This document shows, piece by piece, positions 1 through 8,824 of a stretch of DNA of 64,000 nucleotides. The notes under the pieces were generated by a model that made no database searches, was not told where the DNA came from, and saw nothing but the letters and a program-made list of their open reading frames with translations. The position numbers and the translations under genes were made by a program. The number at the start of each line of letters is the position of its first letter. Positions within the stretch are counted from its first letter, which is position 1. The stretch comes from Planktosalinus sp964469175 (GTDB taxonomy: Bacteria; Bacteroidota; Bacteroidia; Flavobacteriales; Flavobacteriaceae): the NCBI GenBank assembly GCA_964469175.1, contig CAYXXY010000001.1, positions 62,001-126,000 on the forward strand, in the 5' to 3' direction.

Positions 1-40
1 AAACATTAGAATTTTAATCTAACCAATAAATTTTTTAATT

Positions 41-1156
41 ATGAAAAAGTTACTTTTAATGGTTTTTCTGGTAAGCTTATTTGCAGATGCACAAGAGCTC
101 GCTTTGGTAAGAGAGAAAAAACAATATGGCTATATGAGCACCTCCGGACAGATGGCCATTGAGCCACAGTTCAGGAACGCAAGTGGTTTCAGTGATGGCT
201 TGGCTGCTGTTGAAAAAGACAGAAAATGGGGTTTTATCGATGTCAAAGGAAATTGGGTTATTGAACCGCGATTTAACAGGGCAAAAGATTTTAGCGACGG
301 AATAGCAGTTGTGCAAATAGACAGAGAGTGGGTTTATATAAATAAAAATGGAGAGACACCCTTTAGACCGGAAACTGATAAAATTTACGATTTTTCAAAT
401 GGAGTGGCCTTTATTAGGCAAGACAGAAAAGTTGGGTTTATAAACAATCGTGGAAATGTAGTTCTGCCTCCCACATATGATGTTATCAGAGATTTTATTG
501 GAAATTATGCAAGGGTAAGGAATGATGGTAAATGGGGAATTATCGACAAATCAGGAAAAGTAGTGATTCCCGTAGAATATGATGATCTAGGTAATCTACA
601 CAAAAACGTCACTTTTGCCAAAAAAGGAGATGAATTTGGACTTATCATAAACAATAAGTTTCAGGTGATAGAAGGAGCTACAAGAATTTGGGATTTTCAT
701 ACACAAGACTTAACCTATGCCCAGAAAGATGGAAAAATTGGCTACATTAATTTAAAAGGTGACTGGGTGATAGAGCCAAAGTTTGACAGAGGCCGTGCTT
801 TTGCACAAAATCTGGCACCGGTTCAACAGGATGGAAGCTGGGGATACATAAATACCTCCGGAAACTTTGTGATAGAGCCCACTTATAGTGATGCCGAAAT
901 CTTCAGCCCTGATGGTTTGGCTCCCGTAAAAATTGGCAGAGATTGGGGCTTTATCAATACTAAGGGTGAACTGGTTATAAAAGCAGAATACCAAATTACA
1001 GCTGCAAGTTTAACAGGATTTTTTGGTTCTGCTGAGAAAGGATTTATAAACGGGTTTGCACGTGTTGGGCATAAAAAAAAATGGGGCTTTTTGAAAACCG
1101 ATGGCAGCGTTTTGGGCAATAAATGGTTTGAAGGTGTAGAATTATTTCAAAAATAA
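41..1156 (+). CDS. WG-repeat protein, secreted
   Basis: The 371-residue protein opens with a short hydrophobic signal peptide (about residues 1-17, ending near ADAQ). About eight to nine repeats follow of the WG type, with a core like WGFIDxxGxxVIEPxFxxAxxFSxGxAxV, running to the C-terminus. WG repeats are thought to form a beta-propeller-like or solenoid surface; no enzymatic residues are apparent. It ends 6 bp before the fabG-like gene, so it is probably co-transcribed with the pigment cluster or lies at its border. A role in envelope binding or scaffolding is possible, but the repeat class has no defined biochemical function. Confidence 0.85.
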   Translation: MKKLLLMVFLVSLFADAQELALVREKKQYGYMSTSGQMAIEPQFRNASGFSDGLAAVEKDRKWGFIDVKGNWVIEPRFNRAKDFSDGIAVVQIDREWVYINKNGETPFRPETDKIYDFSNGVAFIRQDRKVGFINNRGNVVLPPTYDVIRDFIGNYARVRNDGKWGIIDKSGKVVIPVEYDDLGNLHKNVTFAKKGDEFGLIINNKFQVIEGATRIWDFHTQDLTYAQKDGKIGYINLKGDWVIEPKFDRGRAFAQNLAPVQQDGSWGYINTSGNFVIEPTYSDAEIFSPDGLAPVKIGRDWGFINTKGELVIKAEYQITAASLTGFFGSAEKGFINGFARVGHKKKWGFLKTDGSVLGNKWFEGVELFQK

Positions 1157-1162
1157 ATTAGA

Positions 1163-1903
1163 ATGAGTATTAAAAAATGTGCTATAGTAACGGGAGGCTC
1201 CAGAGGTATTGGTAGTGCCATTTGCGTTACTTTGGTAAAAGAAACAGATTACCATATTTTAATCAACTATACCTCCAACGAAGCAGCCGCAAAATCAACC
1301 CTTGAACAAGTAGTTGAAAACGGTGGAAGTGGAGAAATCATCAAATTTGACGTAAGTAATGCCGAAGAAGTTGAAAACACCTTAACCAACTGGCAGGAAA
1401 ACAACCCTGACGCCATTGTTGAGGTTATTATCAACAATGCCGGAATCACCAAAGATGGCCTTTTTATGTGGATGCCGGTTGAGGACTGGAACAATGTTAT
1501 ACAAACCAGCCTAAACGGTTTCTTCAATGTCACCCGGTTTTTTATTCAAAAAATGCTGCGCAACAAATATGGAAGAATAGTGAACATGGTCTCTGTTTCC
1601 GGGGTGAAAGGCACCGCCGGACAAACCAACTATTCGGCAGCAAAGGGCGCTATGGTTGCTGCAACCAAAGCCCTGGCACAGGAAGTTGCAAAACGCAATA
1701 TAACAGTAAATGCAGTTGCACCCGGATTTATAAAAACCGATATGACAGAAGCTATGGATGAAAATGAATTAAAAAAATTAATACCGCTGAACCGTTTTGG
1801 TGAAGCACAGGAAGTAGCCGATTTGGTAGGATTTTTAGTTTCAAAAAAATCTGGTTATATTACGGGTGAAGTGATTAACATCAACGGCGGAATATATTCA
1901 TAA
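1163..1903 (+). CDS. 3-oxoacyl-ACP reductase, FabG-like SDR
   Basis: This short-chain dehydrogenase/reductase would reduce 3-ketoacyl-ACP to 3-hydroxyacyl-ACP with NADPH during polyene extension. Visible features are the TGGSRGIG nucleotide-binding loop near residue 10, NNAG near 91, and the catalytic set Ser144, Tyr157, Lys161 (YSAAK). The length of 246 aa is normal for FabG. It is followed after 19 bp by a ketosynthase and an ACP, which makes it the cluster's dedicated ketoreductase (the counterpart of ApeQ in aryl-polyene loci). The SDR assignment is certain; the specific substrate is inferred from context. Confidence 0.93.
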   Translation: MSIKKCAIVTGGSRGIGSAICVTLVKETDYHILINYTSNEAAAKSTLEQVVENGGSGEIIKFDVSNAEEVENTLTNWQENNPDAIVEVIINNAGITKDGLFMWMPVEDWNNVIQTSLNGFFNVTRFFIQKMLRNKYGRIVNMVSVSGVKGTAGQTNYSAAKGAMVAATKALAQEVAKRNITVNAVAPGFIKTDMTEAMDENELKKLIPLNRFGEAQEVADLVGFLVSKKSGYITGEVININGGIYS

Positions 1904-1922
1904 ACTGAAGTTTGAGTAAGCA

Positions 1923-3146
1923 ATGAAAGAAAGAAGAGTCGTCATAACCGGAATGGGAATTTATTCCTGTATTGGCACCTCGTTAAATGAGGTGAAAACC
2001 TCTCTTTTTGAAGGTAAATCCGGGATTCAATATGATGCCGAAAGAAAAGAATTCGGTTTTCGCTCTGCACTAACCGGGCTTGTACCGCCACCCGATTTAA
2101 AACCATTTTTGAGCCGAAGACAACGTGTGAGCATCGGCGAAGAAACAGAATATGCCTATATGGCAACGAGGGAAGCCCTTGAAAACGCAAAAATTCCTGA
2201 TGCTTTTTTTGATGAACATGAAGTTGGAATTCTTTACGGCAACGACAGTGTTTCAAAAGCAATCATTGAATCGACCGATATAATCAGGGAGAAAAAAGAC
2301 ACAGCACTTATTGGCTCGGGTGCCATTTTTAAGTCGATGAACTCCACAGTCACCATGAACCTCTCAACCATTTACAGGTTGCGGGGGGTAAATATGACCA
2401 TTAGTGCAGCCTGCGCCAGCGGCTCACATTCCATCGGGATGGGGTATATGCTGATTAAAAGTGGCCTGCAGGATATGATTATATGTGGTGGTGCCCAGGA
2501 AATAAATAAATATGCCATGGCCAGTTTTGATGGTTTGGGTGTTTTTGCTTCACGCGAAAACGAACCCACAAAAGCCTCCAGACCCTTTGATTCCGGAAGG
2601 GATGGACTTGTGCCAAGCGGCGGAGGGGCTACGCTCATTTTGGAAAGCTATGAATCTGCCGTAAAACGCGGCGCACCCATCATCGCCGAAGTAGTGGGCT
2701 ATGGGTTTTCATCAAACGGAGGCCATATTTCAACACCCAATGCCGAAGGTCCTGCTTTAGCCATGCAAAGAGCTTTAGATGACGCTAGACTTCCTGCTGA
2801 CGCCATAGAATATATCAATGCACATGCTACATCAACCCCCGTGGGTGATGCTAATGAAGCAAAAGCCATTCACGGAATTTTTGGCAAAACAAACCCGCCG
2901 GTAAGCTCAACAAAATCAATGACCGGTCATGAGTGCTGGATGGCAGGAGCCAGCGAAGTCATCTATTCAATTTTAATGATGAAGAACGATTTTATAGCTC
3001 CAAACATCAATTTTGAAACACCCGATGAGGATTCAAAAAAGTTAAATATTGTGCCAACAACATTAAATAAAAAATTTGATTTACTTTTGTCCAATTCTTT
3101 TGGGTTTGGAGGAACAAATTCAGCATTAATAGTTAAAAAATTATAG
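1923..3146 (+). CDS. beta-ketoacyl-ACP synthase, KAS II type
   Basis: A full-length (407 aa) thiolase-fold condensing enzyme with an intact Cys-His-His triad: Cys164 in SAACASG, His301 in NAHATSTP, His336 in SMTGH. It would catalyse decarboxylative condensation of malonyl-ACP with an acyl-ACP. It lies between the ketoreductase and an ACP and is one of three intact KAS II-type enzymes in the cluster. By analogy with aryl-polyene loci (the ApeR-like second ketosynthase) it may start or prime chains. That division of labour among the three is inference. Confidence 0.92.
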   Translation: MKERRVVITGMGIYSCIGTSLNEVKTSLFEGKSGIQYDAERKEFGFRSALTGLVPPPDLKPFLSRRQRVSIGEETEYAYMATREALENAKIPDAFFDEHEVGILYGNDSVSKAIIESTDIIREKKDTALIGSGAIFKSMNSTVTMNLSTIYRLRGVNMTISAACASGSHSIGMGYMLIKSGLQDMIICGGAQEINKYAMASFDGLGVFASRENEPTKASRPFDSGRDGLVPSGGGATLILESYESAVKRGAPIIAEVVGYGFSSNGGHISTPNAEGPALAMQRALDDARLPADAIEYINAHATSTPVGDANEAKAIHGIFGKTNPPVSSTKSMTGHECWMAGASEVIYSILMMKNDFIAPNINFETPDEDSKKLNIVPTTLNKKFDLLLSNSFGFGGTNSALIVKKL

Positions 3147-3157
3147 TAATTCATAAA

Positions 3158-3409
3158 ATGAATAAAGAAGAAGTTATAGATATTGTAAACACCTTTTTGG
3201 TTGAGGAATTTGAAGTGGAGCAAGAAGTGATTTCTCCAAAAGCCCCTTTAAAGGACACTTTGGGACTAGACAGCCTTGATTATGTCGATTTGGTGGTTAT
3301 CATTGAATCAAATTTTGGCGTAAAACTTACCGAAGCAGACTTTGTAAACATAGTGAGCTTTGACGATTTTTACGATATGATCAACAACAAGATAAAAGCA
3401 AAGGCTTAA
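3158..3409 (+). CDS. acyl carrier protein (cluster ACP 1)
   Basis: This 83-residue acidic four-helix carrier protein has the phosphopantetheine site LGLDSLD, with Ser39 as the modified residue. It carries acyl intermediates on a 4'-phosphopantetheine arm. It lies 11 bp after a ketosynthase and 4 bp before an LpxL-like acyltransferase, so that acyltransferase may draw on this ACP as donor. It is distinct from the primary-metabolism ACP at 44131 (GADSLD site), as expected for a dedicated pigment ACP. Confidence 0.93.
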   Translation: MNKEEVIDIVNTFLVEEFEVEQEVISPKAPLKDTLGLDSLDYVDLVVIIESNFGVKLTEADFVNIVSFDDFYDMINNKIKAKA

Positions 3410-3413
3410 CTCC

Positions 3414-4301
3414 ATGGCCCGATGGGAAGGCAAGTCAAGAGGAACACTTTTAGGATACAAAATCTTTGTTTTCTGCATTAAAAAATTGGGCGTAAGAGCC
3501 GCCTATTTTGTCCTTTATTTTGTAGCCACTTACTATTTTTTATTTCTCAAAAAAAGCAACCGCGTTGTATTCTATTATTTTCGCGAAAGACTCAAATACC
3601 CCCATTTAAAGGCAAAAAAAATGGTGTTCAGAAACTACTTTGTTTTTGGACAAACCATCATAGACAAGGTTGCTATTGGCGCAGGGATGAGGGGCAGTTT
3701 TACCTATGAATTTGATGGAATAGAAACCCTCAAACGTTTACTGGCTGAAAAAAAAGGAGGGGTTCTCATTAGCGCCCACCTCGGAAATTTTGAAATTGCC
3801 GAGCACTTTTTTGCCGATATTGATTTTGACTTCCAAATCAATCTGGTCACTACAGACCGTGAACACTCCCAAATCAAGGAGTATTTGGAAAACGTTACAA
3901 ACAAGTCTTCGGTAAAATTCATTATTGTAAAAGATGACCTTTCCCACATCTATGATATTAATAACGCTTTGGCCAAAAATGAACTTATTTGTTTTACCGG
4001 CGACCGCTATATGGAAGGCTCAAAAGCACTTGAAGCAGAGTTTTTGGGTAAAACGGCCAAATTTCCCGCCGGACCGTTTATGATAGCTTCCCGATTAAAA
4101 GTGCCGGTTGCTTTTGTTTATGTAATGAAAGAACCAAAACTACACTACCACTTATACACCAGGGAAGCTGAGGTAAAACACCGCGATGCTCAGGGTTTAC
4201 TGGAAACCTATCTTGAAAGCGTAACCGGAATGATTGAAAAATACCCACTGCAATGGTTTAATTATTTTGATTTTTGGGATGTATTTACCGCAAAGAAGTA
4301 G
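3414..4301 (+). CDS. LpxL/HtrB-like acyltransferase
   Basis: The 295-residue protein has an N-terminal hydrophobic region (about residues 30-48) and the HX4E acyltransferase motif His122-LGNF-Glu127, typical of the lipid A late acyltransferase family (LPLAT superfamily), followed by a GDR motif near residue 197. These enzymes transfer an acyl group from ACP to a hydroxyl at the inner membrane. In this pigment cluster it may transfer the polyene acyl chain from ACP to an acceptor such as the resorcinol hydroxyl, giving the flexirubin ester; that substrate is inferred. Ordinary lipid A acylation is the alternative, but the cluster position argues against it. Confidence 0.85.
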   Translation: MARWEGKSRGTLLGYKIFVFCIKKLGVRAAYFVLYFVATYYFLFLKKSNRVVFYYFRERLKYPHLKAKKMVFRNYFVFGQTIIDKVAIGAGMRGSFTYEFDGIETLKRLLAEKKGGVLISAHLGNFEIAEHFFADIDFDFQINLVTTDREHSQIKEYLENVTNKSSVKFIIVKDDLSHIYDINNALAKNELICFTGDRYMEGSKALEAEFLGKTAKFPAGPFMIASRLKVPVAFVYVMKEPKLHYHLYTREAEVKHRDAQGLLETYLESVTGMIEKYPLQWFNYFDFWDVFTAKK

Positions 4302-4355
4302 TTTTTACTGAATTTCCACCCTAAATCAGCGCTATTCCATTTCAATAAAAATAGC

Positions 4356-4363
4356 TACTTTTG
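4356..4363 (+). promoter_or_regulatory. candidate -7 box upstream of darA
   Basis: TACTTTTG matches the Bacteroidota -7 consensus TAnnTTTG and lies 18 bp upstream of the darA start, in one of the few sizeable gaps (80 bp) in the cluster. A convincing -33 TTTG was not found at the usual distance. It suggests a second transcript starting at darA. Confidence 0.45.
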
Positions 4364-4381
4364 CCCTTCTTGTTTTAGAAA

Positions 4382-5296
4382 ATGAAAAACGTCCTTGTTT
4401 TATATTACACACAATCAGGTCAATTGGGGGAAATAGCAAACAGCTTCACCTCTCCATTGCTTCAATACAAAGATGTTTCTACCACTTTCTGTGAAATAAA
4501 ACTAAAGAAGCCGTTTCCATTTCCGTGGGACAATCAATCGTTTTTTAACGCCTTTCCGGAATCATTTCTTGAAATACCTTCAGAAATAGAACCCATAGAA
4601 GATAAAATTTTAAATCAAGACTACGATTTGGTCATTCTGGCCTATCAAATTTGGTTTTTGTCAATCTCTATTCCCATTAATTCATTTCTCAAAAGCAAAT
4701 ATGCCACTCAATTACTGAAAAACAAACCGGTGGTAACACTCATTGGGTGCAGAAATATGTGGATTATGGCCCATGAGAAAATGAAAAAACAATTGTTGAA
4801 ATTAGACGCAAAACTAGTTGGCAATGTTGTTTTAGTTGATCGTGCCCCCAACTTGATAAGCGTTATCACTATTGTAAAATGGATGTTTTCCGGGGAAAAG
4901 AAAAAATATTGGGGCGGTTTGTTGCCGCAACCGGGCGTTTCAGACAGTGATATTCAAAATGCTAAAGAGTTTGGAAATATAGTTAACAGTGCATTGTTTG
5001 CCGAGAATTTTCAAGATCTTCAAAATCAATTAATTGAAGGTGAGGCTGTTATAATTGACGACTATTTAGTAACCGTAGAAGCCCGGGGCTCAAAAATATT
5101 CAGTAAGTGGGCACAGCTTATAATCACAAAAAAGAAATCCAGAAATTGGTGGCTCAAAGCATTTAATGTATATTTATTCCTGGCCATTTGGATTATATCG
5201 CCAATTGTCTATATCTTGCATATTCTAATGTATCCTTTCACAAAAAAGGGAAGATTAAAACGAAAATTAAAGTACCAAAGTGTACACCTCCAGTAG
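4382..5296 (+). CDS. darA: DarA, dialkylresorcinol-forming flavoprotein
   Basis: The 304-aa protein starts with a flavodoxin-like fold: VLVLYYTQSGQLGE near residues 4-17 is the FMN phosphate loop. Hydrophobic segments lie near residues 261-282, so it is probably membrane associated. It matches the family annotated as dialkylresorcinol condensing enzyme DarA. Work on dar loci indicates that DarB forms a cyclohexanedione and DarA aromatises it to the 2,5-dialkylresorcinol. The directly following darB fixes the assignment. This gives the non-polyene half of a flexirubin. Confidence 0.9.
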   Translation: MKNVLVLYYTQSGQLGEIANSFTSPLLQYKDVSTTFCEIKLKKPFPFPWDNQSFFNAFPESFLEIPSEIEPIEDKILNQDYDLVILAYQIWFLSISIPINSFLKSKYATQLLKNKPVVTLIGCRNMWIMAHEKMKKQLLKLDAKLVGNVVLVDRAPNLISVITIVKWMFSGEKKKYWGGLLPQPGVSDSDIQNAKEFGNIVNSALFAENFQDLQNQLIEGEAVIIDDYLVTVEARGSKIFSKWAQLIITKKKSRNWWLKAFNVYLFLAIWIISPIVYILHILMYPFTKKGRLKRKLKYQSVHLQ

Positions 5297-5304
5297 ATTG
5301 AACT

Positions 5305-6438
5305 ATGAATGAAGTTTACATAACAAGAGCCGGAAAATTTTTACCAAACAACCCCATTTCAAATGATGAAATGGAGGAATATCTGGGTCTTATCAACAAT
5401 CAGGCTTCAAAGGCAAGAAGGGTGGTTTTAAGAAATAACGGAATCAAAAACCGCTATTACGCCCTAGATAAAAACGGAAACCCCACCCATACCAATGCTG
5501 ATTTAACTCATGCGGCCATTGAAAATCTTTTTGATGAATCATTTACAAAAAATGACATCGAAATGCTTTCCTGCGGCACATCAACCCCCGATCATTTCTT
5601 GCCTTCCCACGCTGCGATGGTTCACGGCTTATTAAAAAACAAATCGCTTGAGCTCAATTCATCTTCAGGAGTGTGTTGCGCAGGTATGATCGCCTTGAAA
5701 GTGGGCTATCTGTCAGTAAAGTCAGGCAATACCAATAACGCTGTTTGCACAGGTTCTGAAAGGGTATCCACCTGGATGTTGGCAAATAAATTCAACAATG
5801 AAGTTGTCAATCTTGAAAAACTTCAGGAACAACCTATACTCGCCTTTAAAAAAGACTTTTTAAGATGGATGCTTTCAGACGGAGCAGGTGCCTTTTTACT
5901 GGAAAACCAGCCCAAAGGCGAACTGTCACTTAAAATTGAATGGATGGAGTCATACTCCTATGCCTTCGAGCTGGAAGCCTGTATGTATGCAGGAGGCGAA
6001 AAAATGGAAGATGGCTCAATAAAACCCTGGTCAGATTATCACCCGGAGCAATGGTTGTCAGAATCCATTTTTTCCATCAAGCAGGATGTGAAAATCCTCG
6101 ACAAACACATCATGAAAAAGGGTTCAGACAGTTTGAAACTTTCCCTGGACAAGCACAAGGTCGATGCCGGCGAGATTGATTTTTTCCTGGCACATATGTC
6201 GTCCTATTATTTTGTGGCAAAACTTCAAAAAGCCCTTGAACAAAACGGTATTTTCATTCCTCAGGAAAAATGGTTTTTAAATTTGGAAAGCATTGGCAAC
6301 GTGGGTTCTGCTTCCATATATATCAAGCTTGAAGAATTAATGGCTTCAGGCAAATTAAAAAAAGGGCATAAAATCATGCTCGTCGTTCCCGAAAGCGGCA
6401 GGTTTTCATTTTCACATGCCTATTTAACCGTTTGCTAA
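5305..6438 (+). CDS. darB: DarB, KAS III-type condensing enzyme
   Basis: This 377-aa FabH-like ketosynthase has a Cys-His-Asn triad: Cys125 in the CCAG context, His297 in FLAHMS, Asn332 in SIGNVGSAS. In dar loci DarB joins a beta-ketoacyl thioester with a second fatty-acid-derived unit to give a cyclohexanedione, which DarA converts to a dialkylresorcinol. It lies 8 bp after darA, and its stop overlaps the ATG of the next gene (TAATG). The family is certain and the dar role strongly supported by the pairing. Confidence 0.92.
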   Translation: MNEVYITRAGKFLPNNPISNDEMEEYLGLINNQASKARRVVLRNNGIKNRYYALDKNGNPTHTNADLTHAAIENLFDESFTKNDIEMLSCGTSTPDHFLPSHAAMVHGLLKNKSLELNSSSGVCCAGMIALKVGYLSVKSGNTNNAVCTGSERVSTWMLANKFNNEVVNLEKLQEQPILAFKKDFLRWMLSDGAGAFLLENQPKGELSLKIEWMESYSYAFELEACMYAGGEKMEDGSIKPWSDYHPEQWLSESIFSIKQDVKILDKHIMKKGSDSLKLSLDKHKVDAGEIDFFLAHMSSYYFVAKLQKALEQNGIFIPQEKWFLNLESIGNVGSASIYIKLEELMASGKLKKGHKIMLVVPESGRFSFSHAYLTVC

Positions 6439-6875
6439 TGGAACAAGTGACTTTACCAATCACCGAAAAAAAACTACTGGAACAACTCATTCCACAAAAA
6501 CGGCCGTTTGTGATGGTTGATAAGCTTTTGGATTTTTCCGAAAACTACATAGCCGCAGGTTTAGAGGTTCAGGAAGACAACATTTTTCTCAAGGATAATT
6601 ATTTTCAGGAATCAGGATTAATAGAGCATATGGCACAATCAGTTGCTTTATATACCGGCTATCAGTACTATTTAAAAAATGAAAAGGCTCCAACGGGCTA
6701 TATTGGCTCAGTTAAAAATGCAGAAATTCTTCAACTCCCAAAAACCGGAGACGAATTGGTCACAAAAGTCAATGTGCTACAAGAATTTGGAGGGGTTACA
6801 TTGGTCGATATTTCAACCTTTTTGAATGGAAAACTCCTGGCCACTTCACAAATGAAAACCATAATTGCCACTTAA
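6438..6875 (+). CDS. hotdog-fold dehydratase-like protein (ApeP type)
   Basis: A 145-aa hotdog protein starting at the ATG that overlaps the darB stop (TAATG); an upstream TTG in frame at 6432 is less likely. It keeps the FabZ-type segment PFVMVD and the acidic residue Glu63 in SGLIEHMAQ. The canonical HFPGxPxxPGV segment carrying the catalytic His is absent, and the PHR of PHRxPM is PQK here. It resembles the ApeP branch of dehydratase-like proteins in aryl-polyene loci. It may work only with a partner subunit (see the gene at 18120). Followed 1 bp later by a paralogue. Confidence 0.82.
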   Translation: MEQVTLPITEKKLLEQLIPQKRPFVMVDKLLDFSENYIAAGLEVQEDNIFLKDNYFQESGLIEHMAQSVALYTGYQYYLKNEKAPTGYIGSVKNAEILQLPKTGDELVTKVNVLQEFGGVTLVDISTFLNGKLLATSQMKTIIAT

Positions 6876-6876
6876 A

Positions 6877-7335
6877 ATGGAGCATCTGGTTGTAGGTATA
6901 AAAAACTATCTCCCCCACAGGCCGCCAATGCTGATGGTAGACGAGATTATTGAAATCACTCAAAAAGAAGTCACAACCGTTTTCCATATTAAAAAAGACA
7001 ACCTTTTTGTGCAAGACGGAATTTTCATGGAATCAGGCCTGATAGAAAACGCGGCTCAAACCTGTTCGGCTATAGTTGCACAACCTTTGTTTCTGGACGA
7101 TAAAAACTTTTTTAAAAAGGATTTAAAACTCATCGGGTTTATAAGTGCCATCAAAAAACTGAATATAATTGCGCTTCCTGAAAGCAATTCAGATATTACC
7201 ACAAAAGGAATACTTCTTTCGCGTTTCGACACCGAAGAATTTGCCATTTGCACTATGAAATGCACTACTTTTGAAAAGAACAAACTACTTTTTGAAGCAG
7301 AAATTAACCTTTTTATTCAAGAAGTCAAGTCATGA
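6877..7335 (+). CDS. hotdog-fold dehydratase-like protein (ApeP type), paralogue
   Basis: A 152-aa paralogue of the preceding hotdog protein, with ATG 1 bp after its stop; the in-frame TTG at 6865 is rejected. YLPHRPPMLMVD (His14) is intact and Glu57 lies in SGLIENAAQ. As in its neighbour, the HFPGxP catalytic-His segment of FabZ is missing. The tandem may be two subunits of a heteromeric dehydratase, or specialised for the polyene and the resorcinol chain respectively. Its TGA overlaps the ATG of a small reading frame (ATGA at 7332). Confidence 0.82.
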   Translation: MEHLVVGIKNYLPHRPPMLMVDEIIEITQKEVTTVFHIKKDNLFVQDGIFMESGLIENAAQTCSAIVAQPLFLDDKNFFKKDLKLIGFISAIKKLNIIALPESNSDITTKGILLSRFDTEEFAICTMKCTTFEKNKLLFEAEINLFIQEVKS

Positions 7336-7421
7336 AATGCCTTTTAAAAAAATACAAACCAACTAAAGATAGATTTTTAGGCATTACATCTTCCTATTTA
7401 TCAAATATAAAATACAGATGA
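7332..7421 (+). CDS. possible 29-residue basic microprotein
   Basis: This small ATG frame begins on the ATGA that ends the dehydratase gene (stop 7333-7335) and finishes on a TGA that overlaps the ATG of the next gene (7418). It therefore fills exactly the 83-bp gap, with a stop/start overlap at both ends. The product would be strongly basic, rich in Lys and Arg, with no recognisable domain. It may be a translationally coupled leader or a real peptide. At 29 codons chance cannot be excluded. Confidence 0.3.
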   Translation: MKCLLKKYKPTKDRFLGITSSYLSNIKYR

Positions 7422-7819
7422 AAAAGGAGGAAGTACCACAGGATCAGAGCAGCCTTTCAGAAAATGAAATCACCGAAGTGTGCTATGCCATTGATGAAAA
7501 CGGCAACTATGTAAAAGTGCCCAGCAAAGGATGGGCGCCCAAGACCATTGTTCAAAATGAAACCCTGCAACTCATAGAAGAACGCACTAAAGAAGCCTTG
7601 CAAAATCTGAAAAACGGTACTGCCAGTCCCATTCCCTATTTTATGGAACTGCATAAAATGGACCTGAACATACTCTCAGATTATACCGGGCTGTGGAAAT
7701 GGCGCATTAAAAGACATTTTAAACCAAAGGTGTTCAGTAAGCTTTCAGACAAACTATTGGCCAAATATGCTGAGGCTTTTGATATGAGCACAGACCAATT
7801 AAAAAACTTCAAAGGCTAA
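7418..7819 (+). CDS. conserved hypothetical protein of the pigment cluster
   Basis: A 133-aa soluble protein with no signal peptide or obvious catalytic motif. Its N-terminus contains CYAIDENGNYVKVPSKGW, and its C-terminal half is helical and basic (LWKWRIKRHFKP), possibly helix-turn-helix-like. It ends 3 bp before the BtrH-like gene, so the two are probably translated together. A small protein in this position is a recurrent part of flexirubin loci as I know them, but no function is established. A DNA-binding or adaptor role is only a guess. Confidence 0.7.
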   Translation: MKKEEVPQDQSSLSENEITEVCYAIDENGNYVKVPSKGWAPKTIVQNETLQLIEERTKEALQNLKNGTASPIPYFMELHKMDLNILSDYTGLWKWRIKRHFKPKVFSKLSDKLLAKYAEAFDMSTDQLKNFKG

Positions 7820-7822
7820 TCC

Positions 7823-8818
7823 ATGAAGACAGATTTTACGCATCACCAGTCTGCCCATTGTGAAAACGGGGTTGCTTCAAACCTCTTAAAGCATCAGGGC
7901 GTTTCCATAAGCGAACCCATGATTTTTGGGATTGGGGCCGGGGTTTTCTTTGTCTATTTGCCTTTCCTTAAAGTCAATCACGCGCCGGTTGTTAGTTTCA
8001 GGCCTTTGCCCGGACTCATTTTTAAGAGGGTAGTAAAAAAACTGGGTATTTCGCTAAAGCGAAAAAAATTCAGGTCCAAGCAAAAAGCAGAACAGGCACT
8101 GATTGAAAATTTAAAAAATGACATTCCCACAGGGCTTCAGGTGGGTGTATATCACCTGTCTTATTTTCCTGACGAATACCGCTTTCATTTTAATGCACAC
8201 AACCTAGTGGTTTTTGGAAAAACTGATGGAGGCTACCTGATCAGCGACCCGGTTATGCCCGGCCCAACGATGCTCACACCCGATGAACTGAATAAGGTGC
8301 GCTTTGCAAAAGGAGCTTTGGCCCCGCGGGGTCAAATGTATTACCCCACCCATATCCCCAAGGAATTAAAGCTTGAAAAAGCAATTGTTGACGGCATTAA
8401 ATCGGCTTGTAACCAAATGCTTGTTCCGTTACCCCTGATTGGTGTAAGTGGCATAAAACATGTTTCCCGGCAAATCAGAAAATGGCCCAAAAAGCACGGC
8501 ATTAAAAAAACCAATCATTATTTGGGTCAAATAGTGAGAATGCAAGAGGAGATTGGCACTGGCGGCGGCGGATTCAGGTATATTTATGCCGCATTTCTAC
8601 AGGAAGCTTCGGGGATTTTGAAAAACGAAAAACTGAAAGCCTTATCTTTGGAAATGACCGAAATTGGAGACAAATGGCGTGACTTCGCCCTCAATGCCTC
8701 AAGGGTTTACAAAAACAGAAGCAATCAGGAGGATGTATATAATAGCCTGGCTGATGAACTTTACCACCTGGCAGAGCTTGAAAAAGCGTTTTTTAAAAAA
8801 TTAAAAAAATCAGTTTAA
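7823..8818 (+). CDS. BtrH N-terminal domain-containing protein
   Basis: The 331-aa protein has a BtrH-type N-terminal domain. His and Cys occur in HCENGVASNLL (Cys near residue 13), a His lies in FNAHNLVVFG (about 130), and ISDPV follows (about 145), consistent with a papain-like Cys-His-Asp arrangement. The C-terminal part is helical (DUF4872-like). BtrH itself transfers an acyl group from an ACP to an aminoglycoside, so this protein may use a cluster ACP as acyl donor. Its role in pigment assembly is unproven. ABC transporter genes follow at 6 bp. Confidence 0.8.
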   Translation: MKTDFTHHQSAHCENGVASNLLKHQGVSISEPMIFGIGAGVFFVYLPFLKVNHAPVVSFRPLPGLIFKRVVKKLGISLKRKKFRSKQKAEQALIENLKNDIPTGLQVGVYHLSYFPDEYRFHFNAHNLVVFGKTDGGYLISDPVMPGPTMLTPDELNKVRFAKGALAPRGQMYYPTHIPKELKLEKAIVDGIKSACNQMLVPLPLIGVSGIKHVSRQIRKWPKKHGIKKTNHYLGQIVRMQEEIGTGGGGFRYIYAAFLQEASGILKNEKLKALSLEMTEIGDKWRDFALNASRVYKNRSNQEDVYNSLADELYHLAELEKAFFKKLKKSV

Positions 8819-8824
8819 AACCAA

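Noticed and set aside
6432..6437. Upstream TTG start of the first hotdog gene
   Set aside because: The ATG at 6438 sits in the standard TAATG overlap with the darB stop and adds only two residues less.
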